Source: Gammaproteobacteria bacterium UBA1119 (GTDB taxonomy: Bacteria; Pseudomonadota; Gammaproteobacteria; Pseudomonadales; Azotimanducaceae). Taken from it: a stretch of DNA of 24,086 bases. This document shows, piece after piece, positions 6,763 to 15,688 of the stretch. The first letter of the stretch is position 1, and every line of letters begins with the position of its first letter. The DNA lies in the NCBI GenBank assembly GCA_002313255.1, contig DCBA01000109.1, forward strand, positions 1 through 24,086, in the 5' to 3' direction. Under the pieces are notes generated by a model. The model made no database searches, was not told the DNA's origin, and was given only the letters and a program-made list of their open reading frames with translations. Made by a program: the position numbers and the translations under genes.

Positions 6763-8787
6763 GTGAAGAAGTTATTAATCGTTTTTGCTTTATCGCTGCT
6801 CTGGTCGTGCTCACCCGACCGAACCGGCGTGCCCCCAGCAGATACAGACACCGATTGGGCCGTCTATCTCGGTGACGCGGGTCGGCGACACTATTCAGCC
6901 CTCACCCAGATCAACCGAGACAACGTCGAACAACTAGAGCTCGCATGGAAATACACGTCGAGTGAACGTGGTGGTTCAATGTACGCCAGTCCACTCGTAA
7001 TCGATGGCGTTCTTTACGGGCTGTCGCCTCAGCTCGTTGCATTCGCGCTTGACGCCGCCACTGGGGAGGAGTTGTGGCGTTCGGATCCGGAAATCCAACA
7101 GGCTCAGCGTGGCTTGATGTGGTGGGAGAAAGATGGCGACAGACGCATTTTTTATACCGCTGGACGGATTCTGATCGCGCTCGATGCATCCAATGGTAAA
7201 CCCGTTAAAGAATTTGGGGTTGATGGACGCGTCGATTTACGACCGAGCGGTCCAGAAAGCTATATCGGCGTGACGGCCCCCGGGGTCGTGTTCGAGGACA
7301 TGATTATGCTCGGCTTCTCGACCACCGAAAATGCGGATGCCTATCCCGGGTCGGTGCGCGCGTTCAGCGCCATTGATGGTCGATTAATGTGGACGTTCAA
7401 TACGATTCCAAATCCTGGAGAGCCGGGTTCCGAGACTTGGGCTGAGGGTGCGTTGGCCCAGGCAGGTGGTGCGAACGTTTGGACGGGGATGACCCTAGAC
7501 GAAGAACGAGGCGTGTTGTTTGCTCCGACGGGATCGGCTACTCCCGATTTCTATGGGGCAAGTCGGCTGGGCGATAACCTGTTCGCGAATAGCTTACTGG
7601 CCATTGATGCTAGAACGGGAAAACTCAACTGGCATTACCAAGTCGTCCGTCACGATCTATGGGACCGGGATAACCCTTCCCCGCCGACGTTGGTGCAACT
7701 CAAGCGTGATGGGAAAGTGATTGACGGCGTAGCTCTGACAACGAAGTCGGGTCACCTCTACGTCTTTGATCGTGATACCGGTGCACCGATGTACCCGCTG
7801 GTCGACGTCGACGCGCTTCCGAGCACGTTACCAGGCGAAGAACCGGCTCCCGTACAAACGGTCTCCAGCGTCTCCTTTAGTCGTCAGACCTTTGAGATAA
7901 CGCAGCGGACCCCAGAGGCGACGAAACATGTCGAAGCGTTGATTAAAGATTGGGATCTTCGCCCATGGGCACCACCCAAAGTGGGAACAGTCTTGATCAC
8001 GCCCTGGTATGACGGCGGAGCGGAATGGGGAGGATCCGCGTTTGATCCGGCAAACAACCGTTTGATACTTAATGCGAATAACGAATCGGGCATCCTAACC
8101 TTGACGGAAATACCCGTGGGTTCTAGCAACGCTGGGGCATATGCGACGCACTGCGGTTCCTGTCATGGTGCAAATCTTGAAGGCACGGAAACGGGGCCTG
8201 CTCTACTTGGCGTTCTCGAGCGCATGGATTATCGAAAGATCGCGAAAGTAATTAATGATGGCAGTGATCGGATGCCGAGCTTCTCGCATCTAAACGGAAC
8301 AGTCCGGGGTCGAATCATTAGCCATATCGTAGCGCCAGAGCCGATCGTCGATGAACCCACCACGGAAGTTTCATACACGCACTGCTGTTACACCTATCTC
8401 CGAGACCATGAACAGCTCCCGGGTACCGCTCCGCCCTGGGGGACACTCAACTCCATCGACATGGCTTCAGGCGACATCGTTTGGAGCGTTCCATTTGGTA
8501 ATTATCCGAGCCATCCTGATCTCGGCCTTGGAGCAGTGAGTTACGGCGGACCCGTCGTGACTGCCTCGGGTTTAATTTTTATTGCTGCGACGCCGGATAT
8601 GAAGTTTCGCGCGTACGACACACGCGACGGAAAGATTTTATGGCAAACGGATCTCACGGCCGCTGGATTTTCGACGCCCGCGATCTATACGGTCGATGGA
8701 AAACAATACGTCGTCATTTCCGCGGGCGGTGGCCGTATGGGCCCACCGTCGGGTGCGGATTATTTCGCGTACAGCCTGCCGGATTAA
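6763..8787 (+). CDS. PQQ-dependent dehydrogenase with inserted cytochrome c domain, predicted lipoprotein
   Basis: 674 residues starting at GTG. The N-terminus MKKLLIVFALSLLWSC has a lipobox-like LWSC, placing it in the periplasm on a membrane. WKYTSSERGGSMYASPLVIDG begins the quinoprotein beta-propeller. TPDFYGASRLGDNLFANSL and RHDLWDRDNP (about 297-304) match glucose/quinate-dehydrogenase-type PQQ enzymes, in which the Asp region is catalytic. A c-type haem site CGSCH (C464-H468) with probable axial Met504 (DRMPSF) is inserted between propeller blades; the propeller resumes at PPWGTLNSIDM and ends GADYFAYSLPD. A vicinal Cys541-Cys542 pair lies in the resuming blade. It probably oxidises an alcohol or sugar and passes electrons through its own haem. 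No PQQ synthesis genes are in the window. Its stop overlaps that of the convergent gene. Confidence 0.92.
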   Translation: MKKLLIVFALSLLWSCSPDRTGVPPADTDTDWAVYLGDAGRRHYSALTQINRDNVEQLELAWKYTSSERGGSMYASPLVIDGVLYGLSPQLVAFALDAATGEELWRSDPEIQQAQRGLMWWEKDGDRRIFYTAGRILIALDASNGKPVKEFGVDGRVDLRPSGPESYIGVTAPGVVFEDMIMLGFSTTENADAYPGSVRAFSAIDGRLMWTFNTIPNPGEPGSETWAEGALAQAGGANVWTGMTLDEERGVLFAPTGSATPDFYGASRLGDNLFANSLLAIDARTGKLNWHYQVVRHDLWDRDNPSPPTLVQLKRDGKVIDGVALTTKSGHLYVFDRDTGAPMYPLVDVDALPSTLPGEEPAPVQTVSSVSFSRQTFEITQRTPEATKHVEALIKDWDLRPWAPPKVGTVLITPWYDGGAEWGGSAFDPANNRLILNANNESGILTLTEIPVGSSNAGAYATHCGSCHGANLEGTETGPALLGVLERMDYRKIAKVINDGSDRMPSFSHLNGTVRGRIISHIVAPEPIVDEPTTEVSYTHCCYTYLRDHEQLPGTAPPWGTLNSIDMASGDIVWSVPFGNYPSHPDLGLGAVSYGGPVVTASGLIFIAATPDMKFRAYDTRDGKILWQTDLTAAGFSTPAIYTVDGKQYVVISAGGGRMGPPSGADYFAYSLPD

Positions 8788-9809
8788 TCGGCGCCGCCGA
8801 GTCTAGCGTAAATCCTGCCAACGGCTTGTGGATCGACGCCCTTCTGACGGACGCCTAGCGTAGAGGCATGGTTGGTCATGTCGACGTCCCTTGCCGCGTC
8901 CGCAACGGGAATACTTTGTTCGTGCATCGCCGCTACTTTCTCCCAGAGGTCGGCGTAATACGCTTGCACATGGCCGATCAAATCCCGATCGGTAAACGGA
9001 TTACCATGACCCGGCACGATGGTCTCGAACGCGAGACCCTTTAAATTCTCGAGCGTTTGGACCCACTCGTCCACGTAGCCATCGCCAAGAAAGGATGGTC
9101 CCTGGAGCATCATGTCACCGGTAAAAGCGAGTTTTTCCGCTGGCAAGTAAACGGTGACGTCGCCGCCCGTATGCGCGCGTCCCAAGAAATGAAGTTGAAT
9201 TTCTCTACTGCCACGGAAGATTGTCATCCGATGGTCGAGGGTCGTATCGGGTGCGACTGGTTGAATTTCAGACCACGACTTCTCTTGTGCCAGAGCAAGG
9301 TCAAGGTAATTCTTTAGACCCTCGCGCCGTTCTTCTTCAGTCGCGCCTTCGAGCATGGTCGTGACGTTGGCAATGGTCTCTTTGTTGCGTCGGGTCGCCA
9401 GTACATACTGTGTCTCTTGCAGAGGGGTGCCCGCCATTTTCATTCGGGTGTATTCGTGCCCGATGATTTGTACGTCTTCGCCAAACACTTGGTTTCCATG
9501 GGCGTGATCGTAATGAAAGTGGCTGTTGATTAGCGTGGTGATCGGTTTTGATGTAATGAATTGAATTGATTCAATCAATTCTCGTGCTTTGTCGGGCGTG
9601 ATGTGCGAATCAACGACGACGACATCGTCTTCATTGACAATCACGAGCGAATTGCTGTTGAAGAGAGGCGCAGTGGTTTGTGCGAGGTAGACGCCATTTG
9701 CAACCTCTGTGAGCCGGTGAGAGGACGTCGTGATGACGTGTTCGTCAGCGACCAGGGGCGCTGACAGCGCGAGAAATAGTAAAGGAATAATCGTCCGCTG
9801 AATGTTCAT
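8784..9809 (-). CDS. Exported metallo-beta-lactamase-fold hydrolase
   Basis: 341 residues from the ATG at 9809. A signal peptide (MNIQRTIIPLLFLALSAPLVA) precedes a complete metallo-beta-lactamase domain. Zinc motif HFHYDH gives His97, His99, Asp101 and His102; further ligands lie in AHTGGDV, FTGDMML and VPGHGNPF. This arrangement fits the quinoprotein-relay-type or MBL-fold hydrolase group rather than a proven beta-lactamase. The open frame extends to a TTG at 9833, but the ATG at 9809 has ggaag about four bases and ggagg about eleven bases upstream and gives a clean signal peptide, so it is preferred. Its TAA shares the bases TTAA with the stop of the PQQ dehydrogenase. Periplasmic location of both products makes a functional link plausible but unproven. 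Confidence 0.9.
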   Translation of the reverse strand: MNIQRTIIPLLFLALSAPLVADEHVITTSSHRLTEVANGVYLAQTTAPLFNSNSLVIVNEDDVVVVDSHITPDKARELIESIQFITSKPITTLINSHFHYDHAHGNQVFGEDVQIIGHEYTRMKMAGTPLQETQYVLATRRNKETIANVTTMLEGATEEERREGLKNYLDLALAQEKSWSEIQPVAPDTTLDHRMTIFRGSREIQLHFLGRAHTGGDVTVYLPAEKLAFTGDMMLQGPSFLGDGYVDEWVQTLENLKGLAFETIVPGHGNPFTDRDLIGHVQAYYADLWEKVAAMHEQSIPVADAARDVDMTNHASTLGVRQKGVDPQAVGRIYARLGGAD

Positions 9810-9973
9810 GTTCTTCCAGACCTCCGAGGCCAATGATTCGCGTTTGTTACGGTCTCCGTTCCCATCACGAGAGTATCAAAGTCCGCGTGCGAAATTGTGG
9901 ACTACGAATGACCCTTAGTTTCGGCATGTGAGATAGTTAGACTGTTCGATTAGTGTAAACACGGGGGTAAAGC

Positions 9974-10408
9974 ATGGCGGACTACATCCCAACACCTGTT
10001 CAATGGGTTCGAGAGCAAGTGGAACTATACGAAGGGAGTGGTGGAACCGAGGGTGTGGGGCTCATGGACACCGGCTTACCTTGTGTCATTGTGACCCATA
10101 CCGGCAACAAAACCGGCGCCATCCGAAAAACGCCTCTAATGCGCGTGAAAGATGGCGAAAACTATGTGCTCGTCGGGTCGCAGGGTGGGGCGCCGAAGAA
10201 CCCCGTATGGGTATACAACCTTCGGGCGAATCCTTCAGTGGAGATTCGTGATGCGACCGAAGTGTTTTCGATGCGGGTCCGGGAGATTGACGACGATGGG
10301 GAGCGAGGGAGAGTTTGGGCGGTAGCCGTCGAAGCATTTCCACCTTACGCGGACTACAAAGAGCGGACGTCGCGAACGATTCCGGTCTTTATAGCGGAAC
10401 CGACCTAA
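9974..10408 (+). CDS. DDN-family deazaflavin (F420)-type oxidoreductase
   Basis: 144 residues. Key family features are VIVTHTGNKTGAIRKTPLM, VLVGSQGGAPKNPVWVYNL and RANPSVEIRD, the classic core of the deazaflavin-dependent nitroreductase (DDN) split-beta-barrel family, whose usual length is 130-160 residues. Characterised members are mostly actinobacterial and reduce substrates with F420H2, though some relatives bind other flavins or fatty acids, so the cofactor here is an inference. The ATG follows ggggg seven bases upstream. The gene is divergent from the metallo-beta-lactamase-fold gene and ends 16 bases before the convergent esterase. No F420 biosynthesis gene is present in the window. Confidence 0.85.
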   Translation: MADYIPTPVQWVREQVELYEGSGGTEGVGLMDTGLPCVIVTHTGNKTGAIRKTPLMRVKDGENYVLVGSQGGAPKNPVWVYNLRANPSVEIRDATEVFSMRVREIDDDGERGRVWAVAVEAFPPYADYKERTSRTIPVFIAEPT

Positions 10409-10424
10409 AACTGCTCGTCTCCAA

Positions 10425-11390
10425 TCATAGGCTGTCGAGGGTGTCGCACACGGAGCTGGCGTCGAGCGTTTTGTCGTCGCCGCTCGATACGCCCCGAATG
10501 TTGCTTTCGAACCGACTAGCCGATTGCGGTTTGATCGACAAGAATTTCTTGTAACGCTCGTCGCCCACAAGAAATACCTTGAGCCAGGCCAATGCAATCC
10601 TTCCGACGTCACCGTTGCCGGTATCGCGGTATACGCCCTTCGGTCCGTTTGCTACCCAATGCCCGGCACCGCGGACTTCAAACAATAATTTTGGTGTAGT
10701 CGATGGCGTCGTACAGTAGTGGATTAGACCGTGTTCGTCGAAAGGTGCTCGACGATCTTTTTCGCCGCCGATGATCAGTAATGGAACAGCGTGTTCAAAA
10801 ATGCCTCCGGGTTCGTGCCAGGGACAAAGCCCGATAGCTGCCTTGAGAGTTGGGTTTTGGACGGCGGCCAGTTGCGCGCCACCTCCGCCCATGGACCAAC
10901 CGCCTACGGCAATGCGCGACAGATCAAGCCGTTGAAAGATCGGTGATTCTTTGCGGGCGTTTTCTGCACGTAGCGTGACGATTGCGTCGACGAGTGCGTC
11001 AGCACGATCCTTCGGAAAATCCTTGGGCGGATTATTGGTACCGATCGTCATCGTGACGATACCGTGAGACGCGAAAAACGGGCCCCATCCTTGGATCGAG
11101 CGCTCGGAACTTCCCCAGCCTGGAACGACTACGACACTAGCAAGTGGATGGGATGTTTCTGGAGGGTAATAAATAGTCGCGCCACGGTAACGGGGACCAT
11201 CTCGTAGACCGTCAGTTTCCCGCAATCGTTCAACATTGTAGGGTCCTTCGACGGCCAGTGACTCGATTGTAGGTTCTGCGGGCGCAGTCGAGTGAACGCC
11301 GGTAGGATTGGGTCCATCGTTCGCGTTGATTGATGCGTGTGACCCGATAAACGCTAAGAAAAACAATGCCTTGAGCCAGCGGATGAACAT
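10425..11390 (-). CDS. Exported PETase/cutinase-like serine hydrolase
   Basis: 321 residues with a signal peptide (MFIRWLKALFFLAFIGSHASINA). The mature start DGPNPTGV and then GPYNVERL, GATIYYP, VVVPGW, GWGPFFASHGIVTMTIGTN, GGWSMGGGG, NPTLKAAIGLCPW and ALAWLKVFL follow, block by block, the order seen in bacterial cutinases and the PET hydrolase family. Predicted triad: Ser166 in GWSMGG, Asp212 in GEKDRRAP, His244 in GAGHWVA. Trp191 matches the conserved substrate-site Trp. The oxyanion position that is usually Tyr or Phe is Trp92 (VPGWGSS). The PETase extra disulfide cysteines (next to the acid and the histidine) are absent, and the C-terminal extension is longer. It should be a secreted esterase; polyester activity is possible but not shown. 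Confidence 0.88.
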   Translation of the reverse strand: MFIRWLKALFFLAFIGSHASINANDGPNPTGVHSTAPAEPTIESLAVEGPYNVERLRETDGLRDGPRYRGATIYYPPETSHPLASVVVVPGWGSSERSIQGWGPFFASHGIVTMTIGTNNPPKDFPKDRADALVDAIVTLRAENARKESPIFQRLDLSRIAVGGWSMGGGGAQLAAVQNPTLKAAIGLCPWHEPGGIFEHAVPLLIIGGEKDRRAPFDEHGLIHYCTTPSTTPKLLFEVRGAGHWVANGPKGVYRDTGNGDVGRIALAWLKVFLVGDERYKKFLSIKPQSASRFESNIRGVSSGDDKTLDASSVCDTLDSL

Positions 11391-11505
11391 AAACAGCGCA
11401 TTACCAAGAAGCCTCGCAGCGATAAGCGTACACCGAAATACGACCGATCCGATTATTCGCGTAGAGATGCCATGGGACGATGAAGAGATAGGCTATTTTG
11501 GAAGC

Positions 11506-11543
11506 AATTCGAACGTTATTAAATGAATAAATTTGTTCGATTT
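11506..11543. promoter_or_regulatory. Inverted repeat, possible operator upstream of the FAD/GcvT gene
   Basis: The arms aattcgaac (11506-11514) and gttcgattt (11535-11543) match as reverse complements at eight of nine positions. They are separated by 20 AT-rich bases containing gttattaaatgaataa. The site lies in the divergent region about 60 bases before the ATG at 11604, a sensible place for a regulator of this operon or of the PETase-like gene. No clear -35/-10 pair can be assigned. Confidence 0.3.
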
Positions 11544-11603
11544 CTCCCCCAGTGAGTGCAAGAATTGCGCGGCCGCGTTTGCTGTATTCAAGACGAACAG
11601 AAG

Positions 11604-14201
11604 ATGAAAAAACGGAAACTGCCTGAAACTGCAGAAGTCGTAATCGTCGGCGTTGGTGGAATCGTCGGATCGACCCTTGCGTATTGGTTGGCGGAGTTTG
11701 GCGTAAGAAACATCGTAGGCTTGGAAAAAGCCGCAGTAATCCCCTCGGACATCGGTTCGACGTCACATGCATCCGATTTTGTGTTTAACACCGCTCACGA
11801 CAAGTTGAGCAATTGGACGACGGCATACAGTCGACGATTTTATGAGAACAACGGGTTTTTTTTGAAACGCGGCGGGATGGAGGTATGTCGTCCCGAAGAT
11901 GATGCTCGCTGGGAAGAACTGAAACGCAAGGTGGCTTCAGGAAAAGCGTTTGGGACCAATGTAAGTTTAATTTCGGCTCGAGAGGCGGCGACCAAATTCC
12001 CGTTACTTGACGAGAATTCCATTCGCGGCGCCATGTGGGATCCAGATGCTGGGCTGGTGGTACCTAGATCGCAAGACGTGGTTGCCGCGATGGTCGAGCG
12101 AGCTCGCGAGAAGGGCGCACTTCAAACGTACAGCGATACGCCCGCAACTGGTTTTGAGATCGTCGACGGACGTGTCACCGGCGTCCATACGGAAAGCGGT
12201 ACGATACAGACGCCACGGGTGGTCATCACATCGGGCATATGGGGCCCTTTGCTCGGAGAAATGGCTGGAGTTCCAGTACCGTTATCTCCCGTGGAACATC
12301 CTCTTCTCTTTTTTGGTCCGCTAGAGAGTATTCAAGGAACGGAGGAATTCCTGGTCCACCCCCTTTTTCGGGACCAAGGCAACTCGGCGTACGTTCGAGA
12401 TACGGGTCGAATTCATGGTGGCATGCTCGAGTGGGGGTATTACGAAGAAACAAATCCTCGGCTTGTCGAACCCAAAGATATCGGTAATCCCGAAAAGTCC
12501 ATGGCTTCACTTTCGATGCGGCACCTGGATTTAGAAGAAATCGCCGAACCTCTTGAAAAGGGTTTTACCACCGTACCGGCGCTTCAAGAACTTGGTTGGG
12601 ATGAGCGTAGTTCATTCAATGGACTGCTGTCCGTATCAACGGATGCTGCATCACTCATCGGAGAAAGTCCCGAAGTCAGGGGTTTTTGGCTTTGCGAAGC
12701 GGTCTGGGTCAAGGATGGGCCAGGTTGCGCCAGACTCTGTGCTGAGTGGATGACCTCGGGTCGACCGCAGATGGATATGCACTCGTTTGACATCGCCCGT
12801 TTTTACCCTGCCCAGAAAACCCGGGACTTTGTCCGCGACCGCGTGTTCGAGAACGCCCAGACCATCTATACGCCACCGATCCACCCTCGCGAGCCATATG
12901 TTTCGCAGCGGCAGATTTTTGTTAGCCCTTTTTTTGAACGGGAAAAAGATCTAGGAGGGCATTTTGATAACGAGATTGCGGGATGGGAACGGGCATTCGC
13001 GTACGAAACCAACCGGGAAAAGTTAAGCGACTACCTATCACAAATTCCGGTACGGGAGAACGAGTGGGATCGACGCCATGTCCCGTACGAACTTGCGAAT
13101 GCAGAGCAATTAGCTATGAGTGCCTCCGTGGGAATGATCAACCTATCCCACTTCGCCATTTTCGATATCGAAGGGCCTGATGCGGAAAAAATGCTCGAAT
13201 TTCTTTCGGTTGCCAAGGTAGGTGGTAATACGCCGGACGGCCGGGTCATCTACACTAATTTTCTTGATCAAGACGGCGGCGTCCATGCCGACCTAACGAT
13301 CTCTCGACTTAGCAACGACCGATATCGGGTGGTAACTGGCGGCGCTGATGGCAATCGTGATTGGGTCACTATTCGCAACCATCGCGACGACCTTGGATTA
13401 GATGCAGAAATTGTGATTCGTACGCACGATTTGGCAACGTTGGGTTTATGGGGCCCAAAAGCACGAGAGGTACTAGGGCGCTTTGCAAGCAATGATGAAG
13501 TGGCAAACGAAGCGTTCGCCTTTGCGACGGCAAAGGAGCTGGAGTTACGGCTGCCAAGCGGTACGCAGATGCAGGTCTGGGCTGCTCGAATCTCATATGT
13601 GGGTGAGAGCGGTTGGGAGATCTATCTTGATAACGATTCGAGCGATGGGCTTGCGCTTTTTGATGCGTGTTTGGATGAGGGGGTCGTTCCCGTAGGGATC
13701 GAGACCTACGCGACTAGCAGAAGACTAGAGAAGTCGTTTCGCTTGCAGGGAGCGGATCTCGAGACCGAATACAACGCGTGCGAGTCCGCTGTACAACGAC
13801 CACAGGTAAAACCCGCCGATTTTCAGGGGAAACAGGCGCACTTATCCCATCGGCAGCAGCAGCCGTCTGCGCTGCTTTGTACGATGACGCTCGATTCCCA
13901 AAAGGTCGGCGACGGGTCCACTCGTTATCCAGTGGGCATCTCTCCGATTCTTGATGCCGACACGTTGGAGGTGCCCATCGATGCGGGTGGGCGTCGATCC
14001 TACGCCACAAGCACTTCGTATTGCCCTTCTATTGGCGAGCACGTAGTAATGGGCTACCTTCCTGCCGCGATTGCGCTGCCGGGAAAGAAGTTAGTTCTCG
14101 AATACTTTAACGAAAAGGGGAACGGCCATTATCCGATGACTGTCCAGATTGCTGGTCGGGGTTCGCTATATGACCCCGACAATAAGCGCGTACGCGCGTA
14201 A
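11604..14201 (+). CDS. Dimethylglycine/sarcosine dehydrogenase-like protein (FAD oxidoreductase fused to GcvT)
   Basis: 865 residues. Residues about 10-380 form a DAO-type FAD domain: AEVVIVGVGGIVGSTLAYWL dinucleotide loop, GLEK end of the second strand, and GSTSHAS with His55 at the position that carries covalent flavin in dimethylglycine dehydrogenase. A linker leads to a GcvT-type folate-binding region (about 450-850) with SVGMINLSHFAIFDIEGPDAE, GLWGPKAREVLG, ISYVGESGWEIYL and a C-terminal barrel ending GRGSLYDP. Such fusions oxidise an N-methyl group and hand the one-carbon unit to tetrahydrofolate. The frame is open to a GTG at 11556, but family alignment favours the ATG at 11604. A DmdA-like methyltransferase follows after 23 bases in an apparent operon. 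The true substrate is unknown. Confidence 0.9.
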   Translation: MKKRKLPETAEVVIVGVGGIVGSTLAYWLAEFGVRNIVGLEKAAVIPSDIGSTSHASDFVFNTAHDKLSNWTTAYSRRFYENNGFFLKRGGMEVCRPEDDARWEELKRKVASGKAFGTNVSLISAREAATKFPLLDENSIRGAMWDPDAGLVVPRSQDVVAAMVERAREKGALQTYSDTPATGFEIVDGRVTGVHTESGTIQTPRVVITSGIWGPLLGEMAGVPVPLSPVEHPLLFFGPLESIQGTEEFLVHPLFRDQGNSAYVRDTGRIHGGMLEWGYYEETNPRLVEPKDIGNPEKSMASLSMRHLDLEEIAEPLEKGFTTVPALQELGWDERSSFNGLLSVSTDAASLIGESPEVRGFWLCEAVWVKDGPGCARLCAEWMTSGRPQMDMHSFDIARFYPAQKTRDFVRDRVFENAQTIYTPPIHPREPYVSQRQIFVSPFFEREKDLGGHFDNEIAGWERAFAYETNREKLSDYLSQIPVRENEWDRRHVPYELANAEQLAMSASVGMINLSHFAIFDIEGPDAEKMLEFLSVAKVGGNTPDGRVIYTNFLDQDGGVHADLTISRLSNDRYRVVTGGADGNRDWVTIRNHRDDLGLDAEIVIRTHDLATLGLWGPKAREVLGRFASNDEVANEAFAFATAKELELRLPSGTQMQVWAARISYVGESGWEIYLDNDSSDGLALFDACLDEGVVPVGIETYATSRRLEKSFRLQGADLETEYNACESAVQRPQVKPADFQGKQAHLSHRQQQPSALLCTMTLDSQKVGDGSTRYPVGISPILDADTLEVPIDAGGRRSYATSTSYCPSIGEHVVMGYLPAAIALPGKKLVLEYFNEKGNGHYPMTVQIAGRGSLYDPDNKRVRA

Positions 14202-14224
14202 CACCTGAATGTGGAGGAATACGT

Positions 14225-15529
14225 TTGAACCATCCAAATTATCCTAGCGTTGATCAAAGCGAACGCGTTGTCCCGTACAACTTGCGACAAAGCGGTCGAA
14301 CACCGGTGGAAATGTTGATCTCAACGCGGGTACGCAAATCGCCGTTTTGGCATCTGTCGATCGAAGCGGGTTGTTGGCGCGCAACGACGTATAACCGTAT
14401 TTACCACCCCAGAGGATATGTGCGGCCCGAAGATGGCGGCACCATGGCGGAATACGATGCCCTTGTGAATCGAGTCACCATGTGGAATGTGGCAGTCGAG
14501 CGTCAGATTCGAGTCAAAGGCGCGGATGCGGAGGCATTTGTGAATTATGTGATTACGCGGGACGCGTCGAAGATTAAGCCGGGAAACGGCAAGTACTGCA
14601 TCCTCTGTAACGAGAAAGGAGGCATTCTGAACGATCCCGTTCTTCTTCGGCCCGCGGCGGATGAGTTTTGGTTTTCGATTTCGGACAGTGATCTGATGTT
14701 TTGGTTGCAAGGTGTCAACGTCGGTTGTAAATACGAAGTCGCAATCGACGAGATAGACGTTTGCCCAGTCCAAATTCAAGGACCGCTCTCGGAGAATTTG
14801 CTAGCAAAATTGGTTGGCGAGGCGGTCCGCGATATCCCGTACTACGGATTGATTGAAACGCAGGTCGAGGGTGTTGATGTGATCATTAGTCAGACGGGTT
14901 TTACTGGCGAGAAGGGCTATGAGATATACGTTAAAGATGCACACGTGCATGCTGAAACTGTATGGAATGCTGTTCTTGATGCGGGAACAGAATTCGGCCT
15001 GCAAGTTATCGCGCCGGCGCATCATCGACGCATCGCTGCCGGTATTCTCTCGTGGGGTCAGGATATGGATTTCGAGACCTCGCCCTTCCAGGTGAATCTG
15101 TCGTATCAGGTTCCGCGCAATAAGGCGGCCGATTATGTTGGTAAGGCCGAATTGGAACGCCAACGGGCCGTGATTGATGGGGGCGGGTTCCCATTCAAAA
15201 TGAAAATGGTGGGTCTAACCTTGGGCGGGAAACCGATTGACGACTACGCGTCTGACTTTTGGCTGATTTCGAATTCGAATTCAGAGCGTGTCGGGTACGT
15301 TACATCGCCCTGGTGGTCTCCTGAACTCAACACGAATATTGCGCTTGGTTGGGTGCCTATCGAATCGTCTCAAGTTGGGACGGATCTTATGGTCGAGCTG
15401 CCGGACGAGTACGCTGAAACCCCTGGTGTTGCCGTCGAGGCGTCGGTTGCTGAGATTCCGTTTCGTGAGTCCGTCAACCCCAGTGCGCGAGAAGTTGCCA
15501 AATCGAAAGGTCGAGATTTCGCCGAATAG
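14225..15529 (+). CDS. GcvT-family methyltransferase, DmdA-like
   Basis: 434 residues. VERQIRVKGADAEAFVNYV, GGILNDPVLLRP, FWFSISDSDLMFWLQG, DVCPVQIQGPLSE, ISQTGFTGEKGYEIYV and AAGILSWGQDMD align with the family that includes DMSP demethylase DmdA and aminomethyltransferases. These bind tetrahydrofolate and accept a methyl or methylene group. DmdA-like features (VERQ near the N-terminus, SIADSDL-type strand, SYGNDM/SWGQDM) are stronger than classical GcvT features, and no gcvH or gcvP is nearby. The start is TTG, supported by ggagga at 14213-14218, six bases upstream; no ATG gives a better fit. It probably works with the upstream FAD/GcvT fusion. DMSP demethylation itself cannot be claimed without active-site comparison. 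Confidence 0.87.
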   Translation: MNHPNYPSVDQSERVVPYNLRQSGRTPVEMLISTRVRKSPFWHLSIEAGCWRATTYNRIYHPRGYVRPEDGGTMAEYDALVNRVTMWNVAVERQIRVKGADAEAFVNYVITRDASKIKPGNGKYCILCNEKGGILNDPVLLRPAADEFWFSISDSDLMFWLQGVNVGCKYEVAIDEIDVCPVQIQGPLSENLLAKLVGEAVRDIPYYGLIETQVEGVDVIISQTGFTGEKGYEIYVKDAHVHAETVWNAVLDAGTEFGLQVIAPAHHRRIAAGILSWGQDMDFETSPFQVNLSYQVPRNKAADYVGKAELERQRAVIDGGGFPFKMKMVGLTLGGKPIDDYASDFWLISNSNSERVGYVTSPWWSPELNTNIALGWVPIESSQVGTDLMVELPDEYAETPGVAVEASVAEIPFRESVNPSAREVAKSKGRDFAE

Positions 15530-15688
15530 CTTAAGACCTCGACGTTCGTGCGATCGATGGGGTCCTGGATTGACACACGCAATAAAGGTTCAGCACGTCA
15601 ACTTATCGTGCTTCGAAGGCATATTTGGGGGTTGAGTTCATGCGATGGCCGTGATGTTCTAGCGGTATGTGCATGGGGGAACCAAGGG

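Noticed and set aside
8784..9809. True beta-lactamase
   Set aside because: Only the general metallo-beta-lactamase fold motifs are seen; nothing specific to antibiotic hydrolysis.
11604..15529. Glycine cleavage system or sarcosine oxidase operon
   Set aside because: No gcvH, gcvP or soxBDAG-type subunits are present; the motifs fit a DMGDH-like fusion plus a DmdA-like protein.
15548..15688. N-terminal extension of the tandem-domain lipoprotein
   Set aside because: The lipoprotein signal at 15689 with ggggga upstream is a much better start.
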